Assembly: GCF_000346755.1 (NCBI RefSeq)
Contig: NZ_ANNV01000074.1
Location: forward strand, 1-33,015
DNA length: 33,015 nucleotides
Source: Pseudomonas sp. CBZ-4
Lineage (GTDB): Bacteria > Pseudomonadota > Gammaproteobacteria > Pseudomonadales > Pseudomonadaceae
Direction: 5' to 3'
Of the stretch, positions 17,564 to 28,308 are shown one piece after another. The notes below the pieces were generated by a model that saw only the letters and a program-made list of their open reading frames with translations, had not been told where the DNA came from and ran no database searches. The first letter of the stretch is position 1, and each line of letters begins with the position of its first letter. The translations under genes and the position numbers were made by a program.

Positions 17564-17648
17564 CTGACGGTACCTGGTTGTTTTTGATCTTGTTTTTGTT
17601 GAGCCGCCGGGATCGAGCCCGAGACGTACTTTATGCAACCTGGAAAAG

Positions 17649-17677
17649 ACTTTATTGGAAAATAATTTCCATATCAA
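17649..17677 (-). promoter_or_regulatory. Promoter of inositol importer with IolR-type operator in the spacer
   Basis: On the minus strand, TTGATA (17672-17677) and TAAAGT (17649-17654) are separated by exactly 17 bases, a good sigma-70 arrangement. The spacer is filled by the palindrome TGGAAATTATTTTCCA (17656-17671). It fits the GGAA-N6-TTCC pattern that I recall for the RpiR-type IolR of Sinorhizobium, and it matches a second copy at 25739-25754. A repressor bound here would block RNA polymerase. Transcription would begin near 17642, giving a leader of about 300 nt before the binding-protein gene. Confidence 0.7.
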
Positions 17678-17691
17678 CCTGTTTTAGAATT

Positions 17692-18720
17692 TTATTCTAT
17701 TTTTGTTGAAACCACCTGCTGGCGCTCGGCGCTGAGGCGTGCGGCGTCCAATATACGGGTGGTTTCCAGCGCGTCATAGGCGTCCACCGGCAACGGCCCC
17801 TGCCCTTGCACAGCCCGTTGCAACTGCTGATAGAACTGCGTCCAGCAGCCCTTTTCCGACGGCACCCGCTCGCGCTCCGAGCCTTGTTCGAACCAGCCCC
17901 AGCGCCGGTGTTCTTCCGCGCCCCAATGCTCGCCTTCGGTTTTCGGGGTCTTGCCGGCCATCAACGCCTCTTCCTGGCCGTCCAGCCCTTCGACGGTGTA
18001 ACAACCCAAGGTGCCACTTACGCGAAAGCGCGGCGCCTGGCTGTTTTGCAAGGCGCTGCCCCACAGGTGGGAAATCACGCCATTGGCGTGGGTCAGGGAG
18101 ACGAAAAAACCATGATCGAGGCTCGGGTGCTCCGCGCTGAACTGTAGCTGCGCGAAAACCTGATCCACCGGACCGAACAGTTGCAGGGCCTGGTCCACCA
18201 GATGGCTGCCGAGGTCACGCAACCAACCGCCGCCGCTGGCATTGCCGACGGCTTGCGGGCTGTAGCGTTCCACACGGGATTCAAAGCGGGTGATGCTGCC
18301 CAGGGCGCCGGCATCGATGAGTTTGCGCAGGGTCAGGTAGTCCGAATCCCAGCGCCGGTTCTGGTAGACGCTGAGCAGCACCTCATGGCGTTCGGCGGCG
18401 GTAATCAACGCCTGGGCCTGTTCGGCGTTGGCGGCGAAGGGTTTGTCGCTGACCACCGGGATGCCGTGTTCGATGGCTTCCAGCACCAGCGCGGGCCGGC
18501 CTTTGAGGGTGGTGGAGATGACCAGGGCGTCGACACCGGCTTCGACGATCTGGCCGATGGAATCAAAGGCCTTGAGGCCGGGATGGTCGCTTGCCAACTG
18601 CTGGCGGCGTTCGGGGGATCGTGTGACGACGCCGACAAAGGTGGCGCCGGGCAAGGTTGCAATCAGCGGCGCATGAAAAAAGCGCCCTCCGTGGCCGTAG
18701 CCGACTAGTCCGATTCGCAT
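17692..18720 (-). CDS. Gfo/Idh/MocA oxidoreductase, IolW/YdgJ-like
   Basis: The enzyme has 342 residues from the ATG at 18720, which AAGGAG precedes at normal distance. A longer reading through the REPIN upstream is spurious. The N-terminal Rossmann fold has GYGHGGRFFHAPL (residues 7-19). The active-site triad is K93 in SDKP, D169 and H173 in DLGSHLVDQ. Segments LSVYQNRRWDSDYLTLRKLI and EGLDGQEEALMAGKTP closely match my memory of Bacillus IolW (YvaA) and E. coli YdgJ, NADP-dependent scyllo-inositol/scyllo-inosose dehydrogenases. In an iol locus this suggests interconversion of scyllo- and myo-inositol via scyllo-inosose. It is transcribed with iolG across a REPIN and ends at 17692, just before the importer promoter. 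The specific substrate is inference. Confidence 0.85.
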   Translation of the reverse strand: MRIGLVGYGHGGRFFHAPLIATLPGATFVGVVTRSPERRQQLASDHPGLKAFDSIGQIVEAGVDALVISTTLKGRPALVLEAIEHGIPVVSDKPFAANAEQAQALITAAERHEVLLSVYQNRRWDSDYLTLRKLIDAGALGSITRFESRVERYSPQAVGNASGGGWLRDLGSHLVDQALQLFGPVDQVFAQLQFSAEHPSLDHGFFVSLTHANGVISHLWGSALQNSQAPRFRVSGTLGCYTVEGLDGQEEALMAGKTPKTEGEHWGAEEHRRWGWFEQGSERERVPSEKGCWTQFYQQLQRAVQGQGPLPVDAYDALETTRILDAARLSAERQQVVSTKIE

Positions 18721-18758
18721 GATTTCACTCCTTACTTGAACTGCAAACCCGATGCAAA

Positions 18759-18847
18759 TGTGGGAGCTGGCTTGCCTGCGATAGCGGTGTGTCAGACTAC
18801 ACATCTGTAACTGATGTACCGCTATCGCAGGCAAGCCAGCTCCCACA
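18759..18847. repeat. REPIN inside the inositol operon
   Basis: Head-to-head copies of TGTGGGAGCTGGCTTGCCTGCGATAGC lie at both ends, with a roughly 35-base spacer. They are near-perfect complements, so the RNA would form a long stem. It fills most of the 152-base gap between iolG and the IolW-like gene, which share direction. Confidence 0.92.
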
Positions 18848-18872
18848 GTTTGAATCGGGTTTCTTCAGTGGG

Positions 18873-21834
<2,962 letters not shown>

Positions 21835-21844
21835 GTCGCGCCCC

Positions 21845-22633
21845 TTAAAGGTCCAGTAGCCAGCTGTGCTGCGGGTCGTTGTGGAAATGCCAGGCACGCT
21901 TGGGGCCGGCCATCACGTTCAAGTAATAGGACTCGTAACCGTACGGCACGCTGACCGGGTGGTAACCCTTGGGCACCACCACCAGGTCGCTGTTCTCCAC
22001 GGCCATGGCCTGGTCGATGCTGCGGTCGTCGGTGTACACGCGCTGGAACACGAAGCCTTGGGGCGGATTGATCTGGTGGTAGTAGGTTTCTTCGAGAAAG
22101 CTCTGGTGCGGCAAATCGTCGGTGTCGTGCTTGTGCGGCGGGTAGCTCGACGAATGCCCGGACGGCGTGCGCACTTCCACCACCAGCAGGGAATGGGCCG
22201 GCGACGTGTCCGGCAGGATGTCGCACACGTAGCGGGTGTTGGCGCCCTTGCCGCGCACGCTGCGCTTGCAGTCGTCCGGGCGGATCAGACGGGGCTCATA
22301 GCCTTCGGTGCCAGGGGCGGCGCACACGGCAATCTGCACATCGCTCAAGGCGGTGACCTGGGCGACGGTGCCGGGCGGCAGGTAAGCGGCAAACGGTGAT
22401 TTGTCTTCAAACACCGACTGGCGATCACCGAGGTTCTGCCAATTGAAACCCTCGCCTTCGATGTTCACCCGACCGCTGAGCAGCACCAGGCACAGCTCCT
22501 TATCACCGGCGCTGACCGGCAAGGTTTCCCCCAGGCTCAGGCGGTAGGCTTTAAAGCCCACGTACTCCAGGCGCCCGTCTTCGAGGGCGACCATGGTTTG
22601 CCCGCGTTTGTTGCTCTTGACCAACAGGCTCAT
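21845..22633 (-). CDS. iolB: 5-deoxy-glucuronate isomerase
   Basis: This 262-residue double-cupin enzyme converts 5-deoxy-D-glucuronate to 5-dehydro-2-deoxy-D-gluconate. The metal-binding motif is visible as [25 protein letters not shown]167, H169, a following Glu near 181-182, and a later His/Tyr region ([21 protein letters not shown]). The IolB hallmark segment [11 protein letters not shown] is present near 193-203. The ATG overlaps the iolE stop (ATGA at 22630-22633), so translation is probably coupled. Confidence 0.95.
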   Translation of the reverse strand: MSLLVKSNKRGQTMVALEDGRLEYVGFKAYRLSLGETLPVSAGDKELCLVLLSGRVNIEGEGFNWQNLGDRQSVFEDKSPFAAYLPPGTVAQVTALSDVQIAVCAAPGTEGYEPRLIRPDDCKRSVRGKGANTRYVCDILPDTSPAHSLLVVEVRTPSGHSSSYPPHKHDTDDLPHQSFLEETYYHQINPPQGFVFQRVYTDDRSIDQAMAVENSDLVVVPKGYHPVSVPYGYESYYLNVMAGPKRAWHFHNDPQHSWLLDL

Positions 22634-23523
22634 GCTTGTGTCCTCTCGGTGAGCAGCGCGCGCAGGGTGTCATAGCCCTTTTTTGCATAGATATAGCTGG
22701 GCGCCACGGCAGGGTCCTGCTCGGCTTCCACCACCAGCCAACCCTCGTACTTCGCGGCCAGCAGTACGTCGAGCAGTTCGCCAAACTCGATGTCGCCGTC
22801 GCCGGGCACAGTGAAGGTGCCGTTGACGATGCAATCCGGGAAGCTCCACATCTGGTTGCGCGCCAGTTGCACCACCGGCTTGCGCACGTCCTTGAAGTGC
22901 ACGTGGCAGACGCGGTCGATGTGTTTTTTCAGCACCTCGAGGGGCTCGCCGCCGCCCATATAGCAGTGGCCGGAGTCGAACAGCAGGCCGACTTCCGGGC
23001 CGGTGCGCTTCATGAGTTGATCGATGTCTTCCGGGGATTCAACGTAGGCGCCCATATGGTGGTGATACGCCAGGCGCACGCCCTGGGACAGGGTGAAACG
23101 CGCCAGCTCAGTGAGCTTGTCGGCATATTCCTGCCAGGCCTGCTCGCTGTGGAACCGCGGGCGTTCGATCAGGCGGATGCGTGAGCCCTGGATCGAGTCG
23201 GCCACTTCGCCGTACACCAGCACCGTCGCGCCGTTTTGCTTGAGCAGCTCGACGTGAGCGGCGATGGCCTCGATTTCTTCCGCCACCGAGCGCCGCGCCA
23301 GGCGGCTGGAGTACCAGCCGGAGACCAGCGCCAGGTCGTACGGGCGCAGCACATCGCCGACGCCTTTGGCGTCCTTGGGGAATTTGCCGTTGAGTTCAAA
23401 ACCTTCGTAGCCGATTTCCTTGCCTTCGCTCAGGGCGGTGCTCAGGGGTGTTTCACCACCCAGGGCCGGCAGGTCGTCGTTGCTCCAGGAAATCGGGTTG
23501 ATGCCAATTCGGATTGCGGGCAT
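22630..23523 (-). CDS. iolE: Inosose (myo-inosose-2) dehydratase
   Basis: This 297-residue TIM-barrel protein of the xylose-isomerase-like/AP-endonuclease-2 family dehydrates 2-keto-myo-inositol. It starts IRIGINPISWSNDDLPALGG, the IolE hallmark. Metal-site regions are AYHHHMGAYVESPEDID, GLLFDSGHCYMGGG and HVHFKDVRKPV. AAAAGGTGC stands before the ATG at 23523. It is followed directly by iolB with a 4-base overlap, and is separated from upstream iolC by a REPIN. Confidence 0.95.
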   Translation of the reverse strand: MPAIRIGINPISWSNDDLPALGGETPLSTALSEGKEIGYEGFELNGKFPKDAKGVGDVLRPYDLALVSGWYSSRLARRSVAEEIEAIAAHVELLKQNGATVLVYGEVADSIQGSRIRLIERPRFHSEQAWQEYADKLTELARFTLSQGVRLAYHHHMGAYVESPEDIDQLMKRTGPEVGLLFDSGHCYMGGGEPLEVLKKHIDRVCHVHFKDVRKPVVQLARNQMWSFPDCIVNGTFTVPGDGDIEFGELLDVLLAAKYEGWLVVEAEQDPAVAPSYIYAKKGYDTLRALLTERTQA

Positions 23524-23568
23524 GGCTGCACCTTTTATTGTTTTCAGATAGCACTGAGATCTGCTTTA

Positions 23569-23657
23569 TGTGGGAGCTGGCTTGCCTGCGATTGCAGTGT
23601 GTCAGGCGATGAATCTGTGACTGGCAGACCGCTATCGCAGGCAAGCCAGCTCCCACA
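23569..23657. repeat. REPIN inside the inositol operon, between iolC and iolE
   Basis: Inverted copies of TGTGGGAGCTGGCTTGCCTG-type REP stand at 23569-23593 and 23633-23657 with a roughly 40-base spacer. It fills most of the 153-base gap between two genes transcribed the same way. Sequence and size match the copy at 18759-18847. Confidence 0.92.
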
Positions 23658-23676
23658 TTGGAATGCATTTCAAGTT

Positions 23677-25614
23677 TTATGCGCGGGCGCTGCGCCAGGC
23701 ATTGATCAGCTGTTCAAAGGTCGCCTGCACGCGCTGGATCAAAGCCTCATCATCGATTTCCCCCGCCAGCCACGCACGGCTCGGCTCCTGGAAGATCGTG
23801 CGGCCCACCGCAAAACCACGACAGGTCGTGCTCTGGCCCGCTTGCTGGAAACCCTCGGCCAGGCATTCGGCCGAGGCGTTCAATCCCAACAAGACCACGC
23901 CACGGCAATACGGGTCACGTTCCTGGATCAGCTCATCGAGCTTTTTCCAATCCTCGGCCGACTGCGCCTCGATCTTCCACCACGCCGGGTAGATGCCCAG
24001 GTTGTACAAGCGCTTGAGGCTGCGGTACAGCACGTCCGGGTACGTGGACGGGTGATCCTTGGGCGGGATGACTTCCAGCAGCAGCTCATGGCCGCTGACC
24101 ACGGAGGCGTCATACACCGCCTTGAGCTGGGCTTCCTGCTCAAGACGCAGCAGCGGTTCGTCGTCCGGGTGGTATTGCACCAGGCACTTGATGATTTGCT
24201 CCTGGGGCCAGGCGATCAGGTTGCTGCCCAGCGAACGCCCGTGTTCCAGCGCCAGCGGGCGCGAGTTCTGTACTTCCACCGGGCGCGCGATCCACCAGCC
24301 GCGACCGCTGGCGGCGTTGAGCGCGTCCTGGCCGAAGCGTTGGTCGGCCAACAGCCCGACATCGGCCTCGACGCCCTGCTCGCTCAGCTTGCGTTCCACC
24401 CGTTCGATGGCCTGGATAAACAGTTGCTTGATCGCGCTGATGCGCGTGGTGTCCTGGCCGCCGCGCTGGGCCAGGTCCACCAGTTGCCAGCGGTGATCGA
24501 AGGCAAAGATGAACAGCTGCTTCCAGGCTTTGCGCGGCACCGTCACGCGGTGCAGGCGTTGCAGGGTTTCGTCGCGGTCGGGGCGGGTGATCGGCACCGG
24601 GCTGTTGAACAGGTATTCCAGCTCGGCCGGGGTCGGCATGGCCGGCGCGCAGGCGTGGCGTGACACAACAAGACCGCCGCAGGCGTTGGCCAACTGGCTG
24701 CAACGTTCGTCGCTGGCGTCGTTGATCCAGCCGCTGAGAAAGCCCGACATGAACGCATCGCCAGCGCCGAGCACGTTGAGCACTTCAACCCGCACGCCGG
24801 GATAGATCGCGCCATCTTCCAAGCGCGAAGGGATTGCGCCGTGGATCACCGTGCAACCCTGCGGGCCGAGCTTGACCACCAGGGTCGCCGGCGTCAGTTC
24901 ACGCACGCGGCGCAGGGCGGTGAGCAAATCTTCGCTGCCGCCGGCGATGAGGAATTCTTCTTCCGTGCCAACGATCAGGTCAAAGCGCGGCAGGATCGTC
25001 TGCACATGGGCACTGACATTCTGGTCGGCAACAAACCGCGTCTCGCCGTCGGCCTTGCCCGCCAGGCCCCAGAGCACCGGGCGGTAGTCGATATCCAGCA
25101 CGCGCTTGACGTTGTGCTTGGCCGCATAGTCCAGCGCCTGGATGCTGGCCTTGTACACGCTGTCGGTGGAGAAATGCGTGCCGGTGATCAGCAGGGCTTT
25201 GCTGGAAGCAATAAAGGCTTCGCTGATGTCTTCGGCGCGCAGGGCCATGTCGGCGCAGTTTTCGCGGTAGAACACCAGGGGGAAGGTTTCGCGGTCCTTG
25301 AGGCCCAGCAGCACCAGCGCGGTGAGGCGCTCCGGGTCGACCTTGATACCGCTGACATCGCAGCCTTCACGGGCCAGGGATTCGACGAGGAAGCGCCCCA
25401 TATGGTCGTCGCCGACCCGGCTCAACATCGCCGACTTGAGGCCAAGCCGGGCGGTGCCAAAGGCGATATTGGCGGAGGAACCGCCGAGGTACTTGGCAAA
25501 GCTGGACACGTCCTCAAGCCGCGCACCCACTTGCTGCGCATAGAGGTCGACGCCCAGGCGCCCGAGGCAAATCAGATCCAATTGACGCCCACTGGCAAAA
25601 CGAGTCTGGCCCAT
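23677..25614 (-). CDS. iolC: 5-dehydro-2-deoxygluconokinase fused to DUF2090 aldolase-like domain
   Basis: The protein has 645 residues from the ATG at 25614, with AGGAG five bases upstream; the extension to 25710 crosses the promoter. Residues about 12-325 are a PfkB kinase: an N-terminal GRLGVDLYAQQVGARL, then SSFAKYLGGSSANIA, and the catalytic LGAGDAFMSGFLSGW with the base Asp near 284. Residues about 330-645 are a DUF2090 domain (LFIFAFDHRWQLVDLAQRGG, RGVVLLGLNASAECLAEGFQ). It is thought to cleave 5-dehydro-2-deoxy-gluconate-6-phosphate to dihydroxyacetone phosphate and malonate semialdehyde (IolJ role). The fusion is normal in proteobacteria, and explains why no separate iolJ is seen. 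It is the first gene of the operon, divergent from iolR. Confidence 0.93.
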   Translation of the reverse strand: MGQTRFASGRQLDLICLGRLGVDLYAQQVGARLEDVSSFAKYLGGSSANIAFGTARLGLKSAMLSRVGDDHMGRFLVESLAREGCDVSGIKVDPERLTALVLLGLKDRETFPLVFYRENCADMALRAEDISEAFIASSKALLITGTHFSTDSVYKASIQALDYAAKHNVKRVLDIDYRPVLWGLAGKADGETRFVADQNVSAHVQTILPRFDLIVGTEEEFLIAGGSEDLLTALRRVRELTPATLVVKLGPQGCTVIHGAIPSRLEDGAIYPGVRVEVLNVLGAGDAFMSGFLSGWINDASDERCSQLANACGGLVVSRHACAPAMPTPAELEYLFNSPVPITRPDRDETLQRLHRVTVPRKAWKQLFIFAFDHRWQLVDLAQRGGQDTTRISAIKQLFIQAIERVERKLSEQGVEADVGLLADQRFGQDALNAASGRGWWIARPVEVQNSRPLALEHGRSLGSNLIAWPQEQIIKCLVQYHPDDEPLLRLEQEAQLKAVYDASVVSGHELLLEVIPPKDHPSTYPDVLYRSLKRLYNLGIYPAWWKIEAQSAEDWKKLDELIQERDPYCRGVVLLGLNASAECLAEGFQQAGQSTTCRGFAVGRTIFQEPSRAWLAGEIDDEALIQRVQATFEQLINAWRSARA

Positions 25615-25727
25615 GCTGGCTCCTGTTATTTTTATCAGCCTGCGTTGTGCCGCCGTGGCGACGGCAAACGCTCTTGGTGGGATGCAGACTAGAACGTCCG
25701 GCGACGGCAATCAATATTTATTCCAGA

Positions 25728-25755
25728 ATTATTTTTAGTGGAATATATTTTCCAA
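25728..25755 (-). promoter_or_regulatory. iolC promoter with IolR-type operator
   Basis: The palindrome TGGAATATATTTTCCA at 25739-25754 fits GGAA-N6-TTCC and equals the importer operator at 12 or more of 16 bases. On the minus strand it overlaps a candidate -35 (TTGGAA, 25750-25755) and most of the 16-base spacer to AATAAT (25728-25733). It lies in the gap between divergent iolC and iolR, so it could also autoregulate iolR. The palindrome is clear; the promoter assignment is weaker. Confidence 0.6.
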
Positions 25756-25899
25756 TACGTCAGCATAGGGGCACGCCAGCAGCCGTGCATCGTTTCAGCA
25801 GGCCACGCGGGCCGTGATGCCGGGGTATTTTTTTGCGCCTACCCTGTAGACTTGCGCCACCCATCAGCGCAACAGAACAACACGCCAGAAGGATTGCCC

Positions 25900-26808
25900 A
25901 TGTCCCGCACCGATCCCGAGACCACCCTGGAAGACACCGTCGCCAGCCCTCCGATCAATGCCGAACGTCTGTTGCAGCTGATCACCGACGAATATGAAAG
26001 CCTGCCCCGCCAGCTCAAGCGCATCGCCAGCTACATGAGCCAGCAGAGCGACCGCATCATGGTGGACCGCATCAGCGACATCGCCCGCGAGTGCGAAGTG
26101 CACCCGTCGGCCATCGTGCGGTTTTCCCAGCGCTTTGGTTTCAGTGGCTTCAGTGAGATGCAGGCGCTGTTTCGCGAGGCCTACACCCACAAGACCACGC
26201 CGGTGCAGAACTACCAGCAGCGCATCCGCAGCATGATTGCCAACAAGTCGCAGAAAGCCAGCGGCGGCGACCTGGCGCGCGAATGCGTCAACGCGACCTT
26301 GTCCGGTATCGAACGGTTGGGGCTGGAACTGGATGACGTGGCCTTCGACAAAGCCGTGGACCTGGTGGTGAACGCCGACAATATCTACGTGGTCGGCGTG
26401 CGCCGTTCCTTCGCGGTGGCCGATTACCTGGTCTACAACCTGCAGCACACCAACAAGCGCATCCACCTGATCTCCGGCCTGGGCGGCAGCTACCGCGAGC
26501 AGATGCGCAGCGTGCGCGCCAATGACCTGGTGATCGCCATCAGCTTCACGCCCTACGGCAAAGAGACCCAGCACTGCCTGCGCATCGCCCAGCATCATCA
26601 GGCCAAGACCCTGATCATCACCGACAGCAACCTGTCGCCCCTGGCCAAGCGGGCGAACGCGGTGCTGTTGGTGAATGAGGGCTCGTCGTTTGCCTTCCGC
26701 TCGTTGAGCGCGACGTTGTGCCTGTGCCAGGCGTTGTTTATTGCGGTGGCGTATCGCTTGGAGTTGAAGGTGGATGAGATTCACGAGCAGGTGGGGTTTG
26801 ATGATTGA
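25900..26808 (+). CDS. iolR: RpiR-family repressor of inositol genes
   Basis: The regulator has 302 residues from the ATG at 25900, preceded by AGAAGGA; the longer reading from 25738 would cover the operator. An N-terminal RpiR helix-turn-helix spans about residues 22-98 (YESLPRQLKRIASYM, then CEVHPSAIVRFSQRFGFSGFSEMQ). A SIS sugar-phosphate-binding domain follows at about 140-270 (NIYVVGVRRSFAVADYLVYN, AISFTPYGKETQHCLRIA, IITDSNLSPLAKRAN). It diverges from iolC and is the evident local regulator. RpiR repressors of iol genes usually respond to a phosphorylated pathway intermediate. Its last 71 bases overlap the convergent MocR-type gene. Confidence 0.93.
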   Translation: MSRTDPETTLEDTVASPPINAERLLQLITDEYESLPRQLKRIASYMSQQSDRIMVDRISDIARECEVHPSAIVRFSQRFGFSGFSEMQALFREAYTHKTTPVQNYQQRIRSMIANKSQKASGGDLARECVNATLSGIERLGLELDDVAFDKAVDLVVNADNIYVVGVRRSFAVADYLVYNLQHTNKRIHLISGLGGSYREQMRSVRANDLVIAISFTPYGKETQHCLRIAQHHQAKTLIITDSNLSPLAKRANAVLLVNEGSSFAFRSLSATLCLCQALFIAVAYRLELKVDEIHEQVGFDD

Positions 26809-28231
26809 TCAATAGCTGCGCCAACGCGCGGCCGTGATAGCGGATCTGCGCCAGGGTCAGGGCGGTGTAGCCGATGATCACCGCCGGTGGCAGGCCCTGG
26901 ACATGGCAGAACTTGCCCAGCGGTTGCAGCGTTAACCCGACTTGCGCAGCGCGGGCGCAGAAATCGCCCTCCTCCACCCCCACCGGCAACCACAAAACAA
27001 AGTGCAACCCGGCCTGCTGGCCGCTGATCGTGCAACCCGCCAGGCACTCGAGCAGCGCATCGCGTCGCGCCTGATAGGCCTGGCGTGAAGCACGCAAATG
27101 CCGCACAAACGCGCCGCTGCGTAGAAACTCCATCAACCCCAACTGATCCGTCGCCCCCACCGAATGCCCGGTGAGTTGCAACCTGCGCAGCAGCGAGCGG
27201 CGTAGCCCTTTGGGCACCACCATGAAACCCACGCGCAAGCCTGGGAACAGGTTCTTGTTGAAGCTGCCGCAGTAGATCACTCGGTCGCCACTGTCCAGGG
27301 ACTTGAGCGCAGCCAGCGGCGCGGCGTTGTAGTTGTATTCGCTGTCGTAGTCGTCCTCGACCACCCAGGCATCGGCGCGGGCGGCCCAGTCCAGCAGCGC
27401 CAGGCGCCGCGATACCGTCAGGGTCATGCCCAGCGGCGCTTGGTGGGCCGGGGTGACGTAGGCCAGACGTGCCGTGTCAGGGAGCTGGTCGGTGTCGAGG
27501 CCTTCGGCGGTGACGGGAATACTGTGCACCTGCGCACCCGCCAGAGCGAACAAGCGTCGCGCCGGCAGATAACCGGGGTCTTCCACACACGCGCTGTCAC
27601 CCGGCTTGAGCACCGTGCGCGCAATCAGGTCGAGGGCGTGGCGGATGCCACTGGTGACAATCACTTCATCCGCCTCGCACTGCATACCGCGATAGCTGCG
27701 CAGGTAGTCGGCGATCTGTGCGCGCAATTCAGGCAGGCCAGCGGGATGGGCCGCTTCGAGCACGCCCGGCCCTACCGTCAGCAAGCCACGGGAAATACAA
27801 CGGGCCCAGGCCTTCAAGTCGAACAGGCTGGCATCCGGGCGCCGCGCGACAAAGGGCACATGACTCTGCACGCCCGCGTCCGGTTGATCGGGTACGACCT
27901 CGCGGCGCGGTGCGGCGCTCGCCACCGGTGCGGCAATGAATTGCTCGGGAATCACCGCACACACCCGCGTGCCAGAGCCCGCCAGCCGCTGCACATAGCC
28001 TTCGCTGTGCAGCCGATCAAACGCTGCTTCCAGCGTGCCCCGGGACACCAGCCATCGCTGCGCCAGGCTGCGGGTGGACGGCAAGCGGCTGCCGGCCGGC
28101 AACTGCCGGTTGAGGATCGCCGCGCGCAGGGCGTCGTAGGCGCCCTGCTGCTTCCCGGCGCGCAGGCTGTCGGGGCGCGGCAGGTCCAGGGCAGTTGCAG
28201 CTTTTCCGCGGCTCATAGTGGTCCAGTCCAT
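26738..28231 (-). CDS. MocR-type regulator (GntR HTH fused to aminotransferase-like domain)
   Basis: The product has 497 residues. A GntR winged helix spans about 25-95 (GAYDALRAAILNRQLPAGSR, PSTRSLAQRWLVSRGTLEAAFDRL). A fold-type I PLP-dependent domain spans about 140-475. The PLP lysine is in YCGSFNKNLFPGLRVGFMV, and the EDDYDSEYNYN segment is typical of PdxR/GabR-like MocR proteins. These sense PLP or amino compounds and usually control a divergent gene, here the MFS exporter. The start could also be at 28216 (MSRGKAA); neither site has a strong ribosome signal. The C-terminal 23 residues (Pro/Ser/Thr-rich) overlap the 3' end of iolR in the opposite strand. Confidence 0.9.
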   Translation of the reverse strand: MDWTTMSRGKAATALDLPRPDSLRAGKQQGAYDALRAAILNRQLPAGSRLPSTRSLAQRWLVSRGTLEAAFDRLHSEGYVQRLAGSGTRVCAVIPEQFIAAPVASAAPRREVVPDQPDAGVQSHVPFVARRPDASLFDLKAWARCISRGLLTVGPGVLEAAHPAGLPELRAQIADYLRSYRGMQCEADEVIVTSGIRHALDLIARTVLKPGDSACVEDPGYLPARRLFALAGAQVHSIPVTAEGLDTDQLPDTARLAYVTPAHQAPLGMTLTVSRRLALLDWAARADAWVVEDDYDSEYNYNAAPLAALKSLDSGDRVIYCGSFNKNLFPGLRVGFMVVPKGLRRSLLRRLQLTGHSVGATDQLGLMEFLRSGAFVRHLRASRQAYQARRDALLECLAGCTISGQQAGLHFVLWLPVGVEEGDFCARAAQVGLTLQPLGKFCHVQGLPPAVIIGYTALTLAQIRYHGRALAQLLINHQTPPARESHPPSTPSDTPPQ

Positions 28232-28248
28232 TGCGTCGTAAGTGGCCC
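28217..28248. promoter_or_regulatory. Direct repeat, candidate MocR binding site
   Basis: AGTGGTCC (28217-28224) and AGTGGCCC (28241-28248) form a direct repeat 24 bases apart. They span the start of the mocR-like gene and the gap to the MFS gene. MocR/GabR regulators commonly bind direct repeats a few helical turns apart. The link is inference and the repeats are short. Confidence 0.25.
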
Positions 28249-28308
28249 TGAGGATTAAACCACAATGGCGCTAGAGTTTGATTCCTACCCCTTGCGAAGA
28301 AACTTCCC

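Noticed and set aside
18721..18846. N-terminal extension of the IolW-like ORF
   Set aside because: It translates REPIN DNA (MGAGLPAIAV and so on). The ATG at 18720 has a strong ribosome site and begins the Rossmann fold.
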